Origin: Pelagisphaera sp964404745
GTDB taxonomy: Bacteria; Verrucomicrobiota; Verrucomicrobiia; Opitutales; Opitutaceae
Length of the DNA: 64,000 nt
NCBI GenBank assembly: GCA_964404745.1
Contig: CAYOLG010000001.1
Location: 62,001-126,000, forward strand
Direction of reading: 5' to 3'
In this document: in pieces, positions 52,341 through 60,053 of the stretch
Layout: every line of letters begins with the position of its first letter
How positions within the stretch are numbered: position 1 is the first letter of the stretch
The notes under the pieces: model-generated
The model's database searches: none
The model's input: only the letters and a program-made list of their open reading frames with translations
What the model was told of the DNA's origin: nothing
Position numbers and translations under genes: made by a program

Positions 52341-53636
52341 CTAGGCCATTTCCAAGCCGGTCATGGTGCCGGTGCTGGTGGCGAAGCCATCGTCTTCGAT
52401 ACCGTGACGATGAAGAATGCTTAGGAAGAGGTTCGGCAACGGATAGTTGTTTTCCTTATCGAAGGCCAAGTGTTGGCCGTGCTTGAATCCGCCGCCCGCC
52501 AAAAGAACGGGCATGTTCCGGTTATCGTGGGAACTGCCATTGCCGAGGTTGGATGTCATGAGAACGCTAGTGGTATCGAGCATGGTACCGTTGGCTTCCT
52601 CGGCTCCCTTCAAGTTACGCAAGAAATCCCCCCAGCGGCGAACGAGGCCGGTTTCTACGAGAGTGAGCTGCCTCAACTTGTCTTCGTCGAGTCCATGGTG
52701 ACTAAGCGTATGGTAGCCTTCATCCACGCCATCGATGGGTACGGCCCCACCTTCTCCAACTAGGTGGAGGGTGATGAATCGAGTCGAGTCGGTCTGTAGA
52801 GCTAGGAACATGACATCGAGCATCAGCTTCTTGCGGTCGATGATAGCATCGGTGTTTTCGATGTCCACGGGTGGCTCGGCGTTCACCTCAGGCTTGGGAC
52901 GAGTGGCCCAATCTTGGGCCGCTCCCAAGCGCTTTTCAAAATTGCGAACGGAAGTGAAATACTGGTCCATCTTTTCGCGATCGCCTTTGCCCAATTTGCG
53001 TTCGATGCGTTTGGCGTCCGAAGCCACGACATCCATGATGCTACGGCCCTGTTTGAGGCGCTCTACTTGACGCGCTTGCTCTTCGGGCGTATCCGGAATG
53101 AACAGCTGATTGAAAACGCGAGAGGGAGATATCTCCGCCGGGATCATGCTGCCTGAATCCGTGTAGGACGAACTGGTCGTGCCATTGACATCGAGGACCA
53201 GTGAAGGGAAACGGGTGTGGTGGCCTTGATGCTTGGCCAAGTACTGGTCTATCGAAATCGAGTTCTTAAAGGCCGCGCTCCGCGAATAGGGAGCTGCCGT
53301 CAGGATGCTTCCCTCTGCTTGGTGCCCGCCGCTCACGCCGGGGTGGGAGGAACCCGTTACAACTGTCATATCGTCGAGCAGATCATTGACTTCGGAGAGA
53401 TACAGTGACGGCGTGTAGTTGCGACCCGGTTCAGTAGGGTTCAGATTTGGCCCATGAAGTCCGAGGGCCAGAGTAACGGCTACGAAGCGTCGAGGGGGCT
53501 GCTGGGCCACCGACGAGGCGAAAGCCGGGTTCATGGCTTCCAGCCAAGGCAATGCCATGGCAGCTCCGGCTCCTTTGATAAATGTGCGTCGCGACAGCGA
53601 CTTAGAGAAATTGAAATTAACGCCCTTCTTCATCAC
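52341..53636 (-). CDS. Tat-exported DUF1552 (HXXSHH family) protein
   Basis: A 431-residue DUF1552 protein. Twin-arginine signal SLSRRTFIKGAGAAMALPWL with cleavage near AFA; the canonical HXXSHH block is present as HTLSHH (in GYHTLSHHGLDEDKLRQL), and the C-terminal block SVLMTSNLGNGSSHDNRNMP is regular. Function unknown, presumed periplasmic partner of the DUF1592 protein encoded 240 bases downstream on the same strand. Its sequence is clearly different from the 460-residue relative at 22211, so the two pairs probably serve different substrates. Confidence 0.88.
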   Translation of the reverse strand: MMKKGVNFNFSKSLSRRTFIKGAGAAMALPWLEAMNPAFASSVAQQPPRRFVAVTLALGLHGPNLNPTEPGRNYTPSLYLSEVNDLLDDMTVVTGSSHPGVSGGHQAEGSILTAAPYSRSAAFKNSISIDQYLAKHQGHHTRFPSLVLDVNGTTSSSYTDSGSMIPAEISPSRVFNQLFIPDTPEEQARQVERLKQGRSIMDVVASDAKRIERKLGKGDREKMDQYFTSVRNFEKRLGAAQDWATRPKPEVNAEPPVDIENTDAIIDRKKLMLDVMFLALQTDSTRFITLHLVGEGGAVPIDGVDEGYHTLSHHGLDEDKLRQLTLVETGLVRRWGDFLRNLKGAEEANGTMLDTTSVLMTSNLGNGSSHDNRNMPVLLAGGGFKHGQHLAFDKENNYPLPNLFLSILHRHGIEDDGFATSTGTMTGLEMA

Positions 53637-54183
53637 CTGGTAACTGTTCGAGGGAGACTATCCATACTGGACACTCGACGTTCAAGGAAAACTGGAGTCA
53701 ACTGTTGACACGCATGGAGAATGTTTGGGCGGAGATCGCTGCTGCCGAGTTGGCGCGAACGGTCGGTAGAGTTATCCTGTTTTTGATATTCTTGCAATCC
53801 TCATGGTATCGATCAGCCTGCGGGTGATGTTTGCAGGTTCTCCCCAAAACCTTGCGCCTATCTGAACGAGACTATATCCTGTTGTCGCAATTCGCGGCAA
53901 AAATTTGATTTCATGGATCTGTGAGGCGAATGGTGCTTTGACGCCTCGTCGCTGCAGCGTTACAATTTCAGAATGAGTAAGTCCGCGCTAGGTCTAGACG
54001 AATCAGTTCGTAGGGCGTTGAAATTCCGAGCGAGCCTCGCTACCGACTCAAGTGAGCAAATGAACTTTCTATCAGGCAAAACTGAGAACACAATAGCTCT
54101 GCTCGACAAATTGCGGCTCTGGAAAATCCGAATTCACCAGGAAAGGACAAAACGAAATGCCCGAATCTACCTGACCAGATGCC
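53637..54183. other. Intergenic region, no feature seen
   Basis: About 547 bases with no supported gene, hairpin family or promoter that I could identify. A short open frame at 53973-54290 overlaps the CPBP remnant and resembles nothing. Confidence 0.5.
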
Positions 54184-54983
54184 GTGACCTTTTGGATGCT
54201 GTTCCCGTTTCTCGTGATTACGTTTGGAATCGCTTGGGGAATTGTCGGGCTTTACCTCTTTCTGCCGGATGGAATGAACGGAATGTTTAGCCCGCTAAGC
54301 GGGACTCATCCACTGTTCTTTGTAGCTGTCTACACCCCCGCAGTTTCAGCGTTGCTCCTCATTTTTGGATTGGAGGGTAACTAAGGAATAAAGAAATTCC
54401 TGACCCGAGCCCTGATTTGGCGAACGACGTTTAATTGGTACCTGTTTCTGCTGATCGGCGTTCCATTGATTTTTACCGTAGGGGCAGCGTTTAGCGGAAC
54501 GCTTAGCAGACAAGCCTTTATTTTTGAGAGCTTCTCCGCCCTGCTGGTGGCCACGGCTTTAGCAGCGATCAAAGGCCCGATCGAAGAATTCGGATGGAGA
54601 GGCTTTGCCGCGCCTCTGCTGCAGAGAAAGTTCGCCCCATTTTGGTCGGCCCAAGTCTTCGGGTTTATTTGGGGATTTTGGCATTTGCCGGCCTTCTCGT
54701 TGAGCGGCACTCAGCAGAGCGAATGGTCGTTTACGGCTTTCTTCTTTGGATGTTTAGCTATTAGCGTGATCGCGACAGCCCTGTTCAATAAAACGGGAGG
54801 CAGCATCCTCTTGTAAGCATTTTTCACTTCACACTCATGAATTGTGTATTTCCTGATGCCCAGCCCTACGATACCTATTTCCTAACAGCGTTCGCCGGAT
54901 TGCTCGTTTGGATAAAGAAAAAGGATATGTTTTCTTCAATCGATTCGATCGTGAATGTCATCCCGCAACGAAGGCTCCAATGA
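54184..54983 (+). pseudogene. CPBP-family intramembrane protease gene, broken
   Basis: A CPBP (Abi/CAAX prenyl protease-like) membrane protein can be read over about 265 codons but has two lesions. A TAA at 54382-54384 interrupts GLEG-N-stop-GIKKFLTRAL in the same frame. Near 54813 the reading shifts: GGSILL ends in one frame and SIFHFTLMNCVFPDA, then LTAFAGLLVWIKKKDMF, continue in another, ending at 54983. Catalytic motifs EEFGWRG and WHLPAF survive between the lesions. The flow of hydrophobic segments on both sides shows that one ancestral gene was inactivated recently. Confidence 0.82.
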
Positions 54984-55231
54984 ATGTAGCGTAGGGATAT
55001 ATATCGAATCGCTTTTCAGTATCCTAGAAGGGATTCGCTGCGGGGAGTGATATTTCGACGAACTTAACGCCTCAGTCCTTCTCTTAAGCATTACGATCTT
55101 GGGGTAGAGGTCTCTGTTTCGCGACTGCGGGGTTGCGGCGGACCAAAGTACTCTGAAATATGAATCATAGTCGATCAAACTAGATCTATGACACCTTGCT
55201 CGATGGAAAGGCCTCTTTGCAGTATTCCCAA

Positions 55232-55705
55232 ATGTATTTACTGACCGATTGTAGCGTATCTAGCCAAGCTGGCTTTGGGATAGGCGGGTATCTTTTTCTT
55301 CAGAATGTCGATCGGTCGATAGAAAGTTTGCCGGAAACGATTCGTCTAAAGCGATTCGAGGGGGCAACCTCCACAGAGCTGGAGTTGAAGACGTTGTTGT
55401 GGGCTTTGGATGAATGTAAGCGAGCGGCTAGGAAGGCGACGGTTTTCACTGATTCGCAAAATATCGTCGGCCTACAGGAACGCAGAGATCGGTTGGAGAA
55501 GGCGAGTTTCCAGAATGGAAAGGGAGAGCGGTTGAAGCTGGTGCAGCTTTACCAGCAGTATTTCCAATCCGTAGACGAGTACGGGTTCGATGTATTCAAA
55601 GTTAAAGGCCATACCCGTAAATCTGAGCAAAGCGAAATAGAGCAATGCTTCAGCTACCTAGATAGATGCGTCCGTAAGGAGCTGCGGAGTCGGATGAAGG
55701 AATAG
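55232..55705 (+). CDS. RNase H-like fold protein
   Basis: A 157-residue protein with the ribonuclease H acidic residues in order: Asp in YLLTDCSVSS, Glu in TSTELELKTLLWALDECK, Asp in VFTDSQNIVGL and a C-terminal Asp in CFSYLDRCVRKELR after KVKGHTRKSE. This suggests RNA:DNA-hybrid cleavage or a nuclease of the same fold. It differs from standard RnhA, so no symbol is given. ATG 55232 is chosen because the fold starts there; the frame extends upstream to a TTG at 55196. It appears to be a lone gene. Confidence 0.75.
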   Translation: MYLLTDCSVSSQAGFGIGGYLFLQNVDRSIESLPETIRLKRFEGATSTELELKTLLWALDECKRAARKATVFTDSQNIVGLQERRDRLEKASFQNGKGERLKLVQLYQQYFQSVDEYGFDVFKVKGHTRKSEQSEIEQCFSYLDRCVRKELRSRMKE

Positions 55706-55849
55706 ATCCAAGTGGGGGGTGTCTCGGGGCTCTTTCGCGGAAGTATTGCGCAGATTATCCCGGGATCGCGCGCGGCTCGCGCGCTGGATGGAGCGCCTTG
55801 CCCAATCCCTAGCTTTGTTTGGGTCGGGCCGGATAGTTCTAAGATTGAT

Positions 55850-56170
55850 TCGTTACTGAATTGGGCAGCATTCACTATCCGAGCGACGGATAGCTATGCC
55901 GGTTTGAAGGCGAATTGGGATCACGCTTGGGAGATTTTGTTCGCGACCCTGTCCGAGTTGGAGCCGGGAGATTTATCGCGGACAGTGACCATTCGAGGAG
56001 AAGGGCTGTCGGTGTTGCAGGCAATTACGGGTCAGTTGACGCACTATGCGTATCACGTTGGACAAATCGTCTATCTAGCTCAGCGCATCGCGGGCCCGAA
56101 ATGGAATAGTTTGAGCATCCCGTTGGGAAAGTCGGCAGATTTCAATCGGAAGCCGGAGAGGTATTTGTGA
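55850..56170 (+). pseudogene. DUF1572 (DinB-like) gene, 5'-truncated
   Basis: The open frame (from 55712) matches a DUF1572 protein only in its C-terminal half: KANWDHAWEILFATLSELEP, TVTIRGEGLSVLQAITGQLT, HYAYHVGQIVYLAQRIAGP and SLSIPLGKSADFN. Putative metal His residues at HYAYH remain, but the N-terminal ~80 residues with the other helices are absent, and a GC-rich palindromic segment (55760-55795) sits in their place. It is probably a remnant. Confidence 0.65.
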
Positions 56171-56416
56171 GGGATGGCTGTGCACTACCCACAAATTTCA
56201 CGAATTGGCTCGAATCGAGATTTTTTCATTGGAGCTGATTCCTAATACCATTTCCCGAAAACAATGAACAATTGGCGGAGGCTTTGTAGAAACTGAGAGG
56301 GCTGTCCGTAGTCAGCCATGCAGGCAAACAGCTCCTAACTCGGCTGACTAGGGATAGTCAGCCCTACCAACTAAAATATGGAGAGCGACAGATTAGACAC
56401 TCTCCTAGCTCGCTTA
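56171..56416. repeat. Spacer with GGGCTGACT-family inverted repeat
   Basis: AGGGCTG followed by GTAGTCAGCC (56298-56316) and GGCTGAC plus AGTCAGCCCTACC (56342-56371) form a long imperfect stem related to 47655-47727. It lies between convergent genes; nothing else is seen. Confidence 0.6.
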
Positions 56417-56449
56417 ACCCGGATTGAACGTTGCCGCGTTGATGATGGC

Positions 56450-56656
56450 TCATAGGTGGGCGATGAGAGCGAAGGGCAGCGTGATCAGCAAAAGCGGGCT
56501 GGAAAAGTAGAGGGCGGCGTTGGCTATGAAGAAGAAGGCTGCCCAGAGAAGCCGTCCTTGCACGAGTTGGCCGAGGCCGGGAATGAAGAAGCTGGCGAGG
56601 GCGGCGATAACATTGCCGGACTCGCCGCGGCGATTGGACTTTTTGCTTTTTGCCAT
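56450..56656 (-). CDS. Small membrane protein, possibly cut short by a TGA
   Basis: A 68-residue protein with a basic start (MAKSKKSNRRG) and two hydrophobic segments (VIAALASFFIPGLGQLVQGR, then AAFFFIANAALYF to LPFALIAHL), as in small inner-membrane TM2-like proteins. The FIPGLGQLVQGR stretch is a recognisable family motif. Right after the stop TGA the same frame continues AIINAATFNPG to a TAA at 56417, which resembles the usual family ending with Trp in place of TGA. So either the last 12 residues were lost by a TGG-to-TGA change, or there is readthrough. ATG 56656 starts the conserved part. Function unknown. Confidence 0.65.
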   Translation of the reverse strand: MAKSKKSNRRGESGNVIAALASFFIPGLGQLVQGRLLWAAFFFIANAALYFSSPLLLITLPFALIAHL

Positions 56657-56739
56657 GGATTCGATGTAATTCGCGGCATGGAAGGGGATCGGAGGAGAAT
56701 TGCAATTCCGCTCCGGAGGAGTTTTCTGATTGGGTGAAA

Positions 56740-57522
56740 ATGGAATTAGTGAAAGGAGTTGCGATTTTTTGGCTAGGTCTCGTTTGGGGATCGTCACTAT
56801 CGGGAGCGGAGTATCGTTCGCAATTGAACGAGGGCTTTTTCGAGGGTTCCTTGCGCTATGTGGTGTCGCGCTATTCACCACGTTCAGGGAAGGCTATTGA
56901 ACGCGAGCAAGTGGATATTGTGGCGACGGCAGAGCGGCTCAGTATTCCCTCTTTGGATATGGCCGATGTGTTTGCTAACAATGCCCCGCCAGGAGTGAGT
57001 TCAGCCCTCTTCCGGCATGACAGCGACGACTTCATCATCTATGGGAATGATCTCGATGCGTACCAGTTTAAAGGATACGACCGTATTTTGCTGGGAATGG
57101 CGTTTCGAGCCTTGGCTCTGTCCGGGGCGCCAGTGGATTTGCAGAAGCCAGTCGTCGATGGCCCTTTCGCCCTGCGAAATTTCCGGGCGATGCGGAGCCG
57201 TTATTACGGCGAAGAAGGCATGCGCTACGACATGTATTTCAGCAAGGACTACTGCGTGAACTGGGGAGCATTGGGAGAATCTTGGCTTTTTGGCTCTGGC
57301 GGATTGCGCGTGCCTGAGCTCGACAGCGTTTTGAAGCGAGGCGAGGTACCGGTCAGGGTCGAGGTTTACAAGGGCCCATCGAAACTACTGTCCGTCAATT
57401 TGATGGCCGCTGAGGAATATCGGGTTGCGGAGTCTTTGGTTGATTTGCCGGCTCAAAAGATTTTGCGATCGTCGACAACGTTGCTTAAGCAGCTCGCCGC
57501 CGAAGCCATGGGATTCGAGTAG
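56740..57522 (+). CDS. Secreted protein of unknown function
   Basis: A 260-residue protein with a signal peptide (VAIFWLGLVWGSSLSGA) and no recognised domain. It contains an FRAMRSRYYGEEGMRYDMYF stretch and a YCVNWGALGESWLFGSGG stretch, and a balanced mix of helix- and strand-forming residues. ATG 56740 starts the signal. Its neighbours are a small membrane protein (divergent, 84 bases) and a VWA-like protein downstream, so a lineage-specific envelope function is possible. Confidence 0.6.
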   Translation: MELVKGVAIFWLGLVWGSSLSGAEYRSQLNEGFFEGSLRYVVSRYSPRSGKAIEREQVDIVATAERLSIPSLDMADVFANNAPPGVSSALFRHDSDDFIIYGNDLDAYQFKGYDRILLGMAFRALALSGAPVDLQKPVVDGPFALRNFRAMRSRYYGEEGMRYDMYFSKDYCVNWGALGESWLFGSGGLRVPELDSVLKRGEVPVRVEVYKGPSKLLSVNLMAAEEYRVAESLVDLPAQKILRSSTTLLKQLAAEAMGFE

Positions 57523-57695
57523 CGGGCGGTAAAATCCTCCGACCATTTGTTGTAGGAAGCTCCTAAGTTGACACCGATGCGGCATGGGGTAAGCGCCAGC
57601 CCTCCGCGTCGGATTCAATGGGTGGGGCCTCCTTGAGTTTACGGGATTGACGGAGGAGCGATGTCAGCTAGCGTGAAATTGGAATCCAACACTCC

Positions 57696-58703
57696 ATGGC
57701 TCGATCTACCCCGATAGTATGGCCTCGTAGCCGAGGTCCTGGCGTAAAAAAGGGAACGCTTTTCTTCGCCCTGATTGTCCAGTGCATCCTGCTGACTTTG
57801 ACGGTATTCGTGATTGTATTGGACGAGCCAGAGAAGGAACCGCCGAAGTTCGAAGGAAACGCTAGCGTCTCGGTCAGGAAAGACGATTTCAAAGCGGTGG
57901 AACGAAGAGATCGATTCATGAAGCGGATGCAACGCTTGCGACCAATGCAGCGATTGTCGGTTGAGTCCGCGGTCCGTGGCGATATGCCCCCGATGCCTGA
58001 TCTCCCGATCGACGCCTTTTCTTTGGATGCGGGCGATTTGGACATCGTTGAGGATGCGGGAGCTCTTCTAGAGCAATCCGGTTTACTGGGCGGAAGCCTG
58101 CAGGGGAAGGGCGCTTCCTCCGCGGCCGCCTTTTTCGGCGTGCAGGATACCGGTCGACGGATCGTTATTGTGGTCAATACATCCGCGTCAGTGGTCCGAA
58201 AAGCGAGAAATCAAGGTGTATCGATTGAAAAGATACACGAAGAGGTAGTTTCTCTGATTGAAGGCCTGGATGGGGGCACGCTATTCGGAATCGTCCAGTT
58301 CAGCCAAGGAGCCCGTCGCTTCGCTCCCTACCTGGCTCCAGCTATCAAGCCAAACAAGGAAGCGGCTACTGATTGGACGCGCAAGGAGATGCGTGGCAAT
58401 CCCGAAGTCACGGACGAATCGCAACTCGGTCATGAAGGCGGTTTACAGCTATCCGTAGACATGGAGCCGGATCTAATTTTCTTGGTGACGGATGGGGTGC
58501 TCAACAAGCGGGTGAAAGTGGATGGCTCCTACAAATATCCGGAAATTCCCTACGAAGTTCTAATTGGCTCAATTGATCGAAATCTGCGGCGGTTAGGGGC
58601 GAGAACTCGCATTCATGTCATTGGCTTTGAGCTCAGGGATAAGGATCGTCGCGGTTTAGAGCGGCTGACCCGAAGATTTGGCGGAACGCTGAGGGAGTTT
58701 TAG
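57696..58703 (+). CDS. Membrane-anchored VWA-like protein with degenerate MIDAS
   Basis: A 335-residue protein with an N-terminal membrane anchor (FFALIVQCILLTLTVFVIVL, residues 23-42), a proline-rich linker (about residues 90-140) and a C-terminal von Willebrand A-like domain (about 150-330). The MIDAS motif that should read DxSxS is N161-T-S163-A-S165, so the metal-binding Asp is Asn. LIFLVTDGVLNKR supplies the later TDG element. Similar proteins are frequent in Verrucomicrobiota and are thought to serve as adaptors. Its partner is unknown. Confidence 0.72.
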   Translation: MARSTPIVWPRSRGPGVKKGTLFFALIVQCILLTLTVFVIVLDEPEKEPPKFEGNASVSVRKDDFKAVERRDRFMKRMQRLRPMQRLSVESAVRGDMPPMPDLPIDAFSLDAGDLDIVEDAGALLEQSGLLGGSLQGKGASSAAAFFGVQDTGRRIVIVVNTSASVVRKARNQGVSIEKIHEEVVSLIEGLDGGTLFGIVQFSQGARRFAPYLAPAIKPNKEAATDWTRKEMRGNPEVTDESQLGHEGGLQLSVDMEPDLIFLVTDGVLNKRVKVDGSYKYPEIPYEVLIGSIDRNLRRLGARTRIHVIGFELRDKDRRGLERLTRRFGGTLREF

Positions 58704-58798
58704 AGAATAGCGATTCGCGAGTAGTGAATGGTGAATATGCGGGCGGGCCGCCCGCGATCCTGGTTGGGAAATCTGGGCGATAATTGTCGAGCAGAGCG

Positions 58799-59446
58799 CT
58801 AGTATTGCGGGAGGTTGTTGCGGCGGGGTTGGATTTGCCTGAGGACGGTTTGCCACAAAGCGGCTTCGCCGGGGTGGCCATGGTTTTCGAGTTGTCTTTC
58901 GATTGTTTCCAGGGAGGGCAACTCGACTTGGTGTTTGGGGTCTCCCGGAAAGTCGGGAAGGGCTAGACAGGAAAGGGCCCAGCAGGCCCAGGAGCGCCAC
59001 CTGCGCTGCGGTTCGCGTGGCGGGCCCAGTCGATCGGCATAGTGTTGGAAGTGGACACGCGGGTTGCCCAGGAAGCATTCCTCGGGAGCCTTTCTGAGAA
59101 TGTCGACGAGGGCTTGGTAGGGAAGGGGCCAGGTTTTTAAAATGGGTTCGGAGCCTTGGAGGTCAGCCCCCCAAGCCCGGTCGAGGCATAGGATAGCTCG
59201 AGCGGGCAAGCGTTGTCGCCAAAGGCATTGAGCGTACTCGAGGCAGGTAGCGTAAAAATCTGAACTGCGGTTATCGGCCTTAAAGCGATTAAGATCACGC
59301 CAATCCATTGGCCTTTCTGGTGAAGGAAGTTGCGGGATGTCGTCGATGGCAATGGGTGAGTCCACGATTCCACGATGGGCCAGTAGTCGGATTGGGGAAG
59401 CATTTTTAATAGGAGCGAGCTCGATTTCGCGTCTTTGCAGGGCCAA
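58799..59446 (-). CDS. Conserved hypothetical protein of the lineage
   Basis: A 215-residue soluble protein with no signal peptide or recognised domain. It is Trp- and Arg-rich, with CLEYAQCLWRQRLPARAILC, PLPYQALVDILR and RRWRSWACWALSCLALPD segments that look like an all-helical fold. A RVHFQHYADRLGPPREPQR block and the paired CW motifs resemble a family I associate with Opitutae genomes, but no function is known. Codon use is like its neighbours, so it is likely a real gene. Confidence 0.6.
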   Translation of the reverse strand: MALQRREIELAPIKNASPIRLLAHRGIVDSPIAIDDIPQLPSPERPMDWRDLNRFKADNRSSDFYATCLEYAQCLWRQRLPARAILCLDRAWGADLQGSEPILKTWPLPYQALVDILRKAPEECFLGNPRVHFQHYADRLGPPREPQRRWRSWACWALSCLALPDFPGDPKHQVELPSLETIERQLENHGHPGEAALWQTVLRQIQPRRNNLPQY

Positions 59447-59542
59447 GAAGGTTGTTTGGCGAATTCAATTGAAAAAAGGGCAATGATTTGTTGCCAGAGG
59501 CTCAGAAATTCCCGTAGGGATGTTGTGCTAAACAAACATCAC

Positions 59543-59793
59543 ATGCACAAAGGTTTGATTAAAATGGTGCAGGCATTAGCGGGAGCAGCACTAGGCGGCG
59601 TGTCGCTTGCGACACAGGTGTCCTATGCGAATCGCCAACGCCGTGAACTCCCGCCAGAGCCGCATCCTTGGACGGGTTCGGTAGGGGCTTGGGCTGCGTT
59701 ATTTGTTCCCACCGTGCTACAAGCACGCTTGGGAACAAGCCGCCTGGCCCAGACCCCTCTCGATTCCCGCCATCTTATCAAACCTTTTTGCAT
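59543..59793. repeat. MITE-like element with terminal inverted repeats
   Basis: ATGCACAAAGGTTTGAT (59543-59559) and ATCAAACCTTTTTGCAT (59777-59793) are 17-base inverted repeats with one mismatch, and similarity continues inward with one bulge. The 251-base element has no transposase. Inside are GTGTCGC, TT, GCGACAC (59600-59615) and a hairpin around 59704-59736 with arms GTTCCCA and TGGGAAC. No target-site duplication was found. Confidence 0.55.
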
Positions 59794-59933
59794 TTGGTAT
59801 AACACATCGATCTGAGGCGTCTACGTGAACATCTTCTCACTCGAATCAATCACCCATCAATATTCATTGGCACCGGGCCTGACGCAGGGCCAGCCGCTAA
59901 AAGTGGGGGGAGAAAGCTCTCGAATCGCGACGA

Positions 59934-59965
59934 AAACCGCCAGCTAGTTGTGGCGGTTTATCTAT
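59934..59965 (+). terminator. Stem-loop in the purF leader, terminator-like
   Basis: AAACCGCCA (59934-59942) and TGGCGGTTT (59951-59959) are perfect 9-base arms with an 8-base loop, followed by a weak T-rich tract. It could terminate transcription upstream of purF or regulate it. Confidence 0.45.
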
Positions 59966-60053
59966 TTCTAGCGAGCAATGGATAACGGTTTGATTATAGT
60001 GGGGATCGGGCAAGACTTACAGCGGATCAGAACCATCGGTTGAGGTAGAGCAG

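Larger units (their letters stand above)
59447..60053. other. Intergenic region holding a MITE-like element and the purF leader
   Basis: About 600 bases without a supported gene. The left part is the 59543-59793 repeat-bounded element. The right part has a GGGCCTGACGCAGGGCC palindrome at 59878-59894 and a stem-loop at 59934-59959. The purF ribosome-binding site (GAGG, 59 bases after no clear promoter) sits about 11 bases before its ATG. Confidence 0.6.

Noticed and set aside
53973..54290. 105-residue plus-strand open frame upstream of the CPBP remnant
   Set aside because: No recognisable domain, and its 3' part overlaps the membrane segment of the CPBP remnant in another frame.
56417..56656. 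TGA recoded as Trp across the contig
   Set aside because: TGA ends many intact genes here, including several ATGA overlaps, so the code is standard.
59435..59815. Open frames on both strands across 59.4-59.8 kb
   Set aside because: They run through terminal inverted repeats and hairpins of the MITE-like element; similar starts on both strands come from the inverted repeat.
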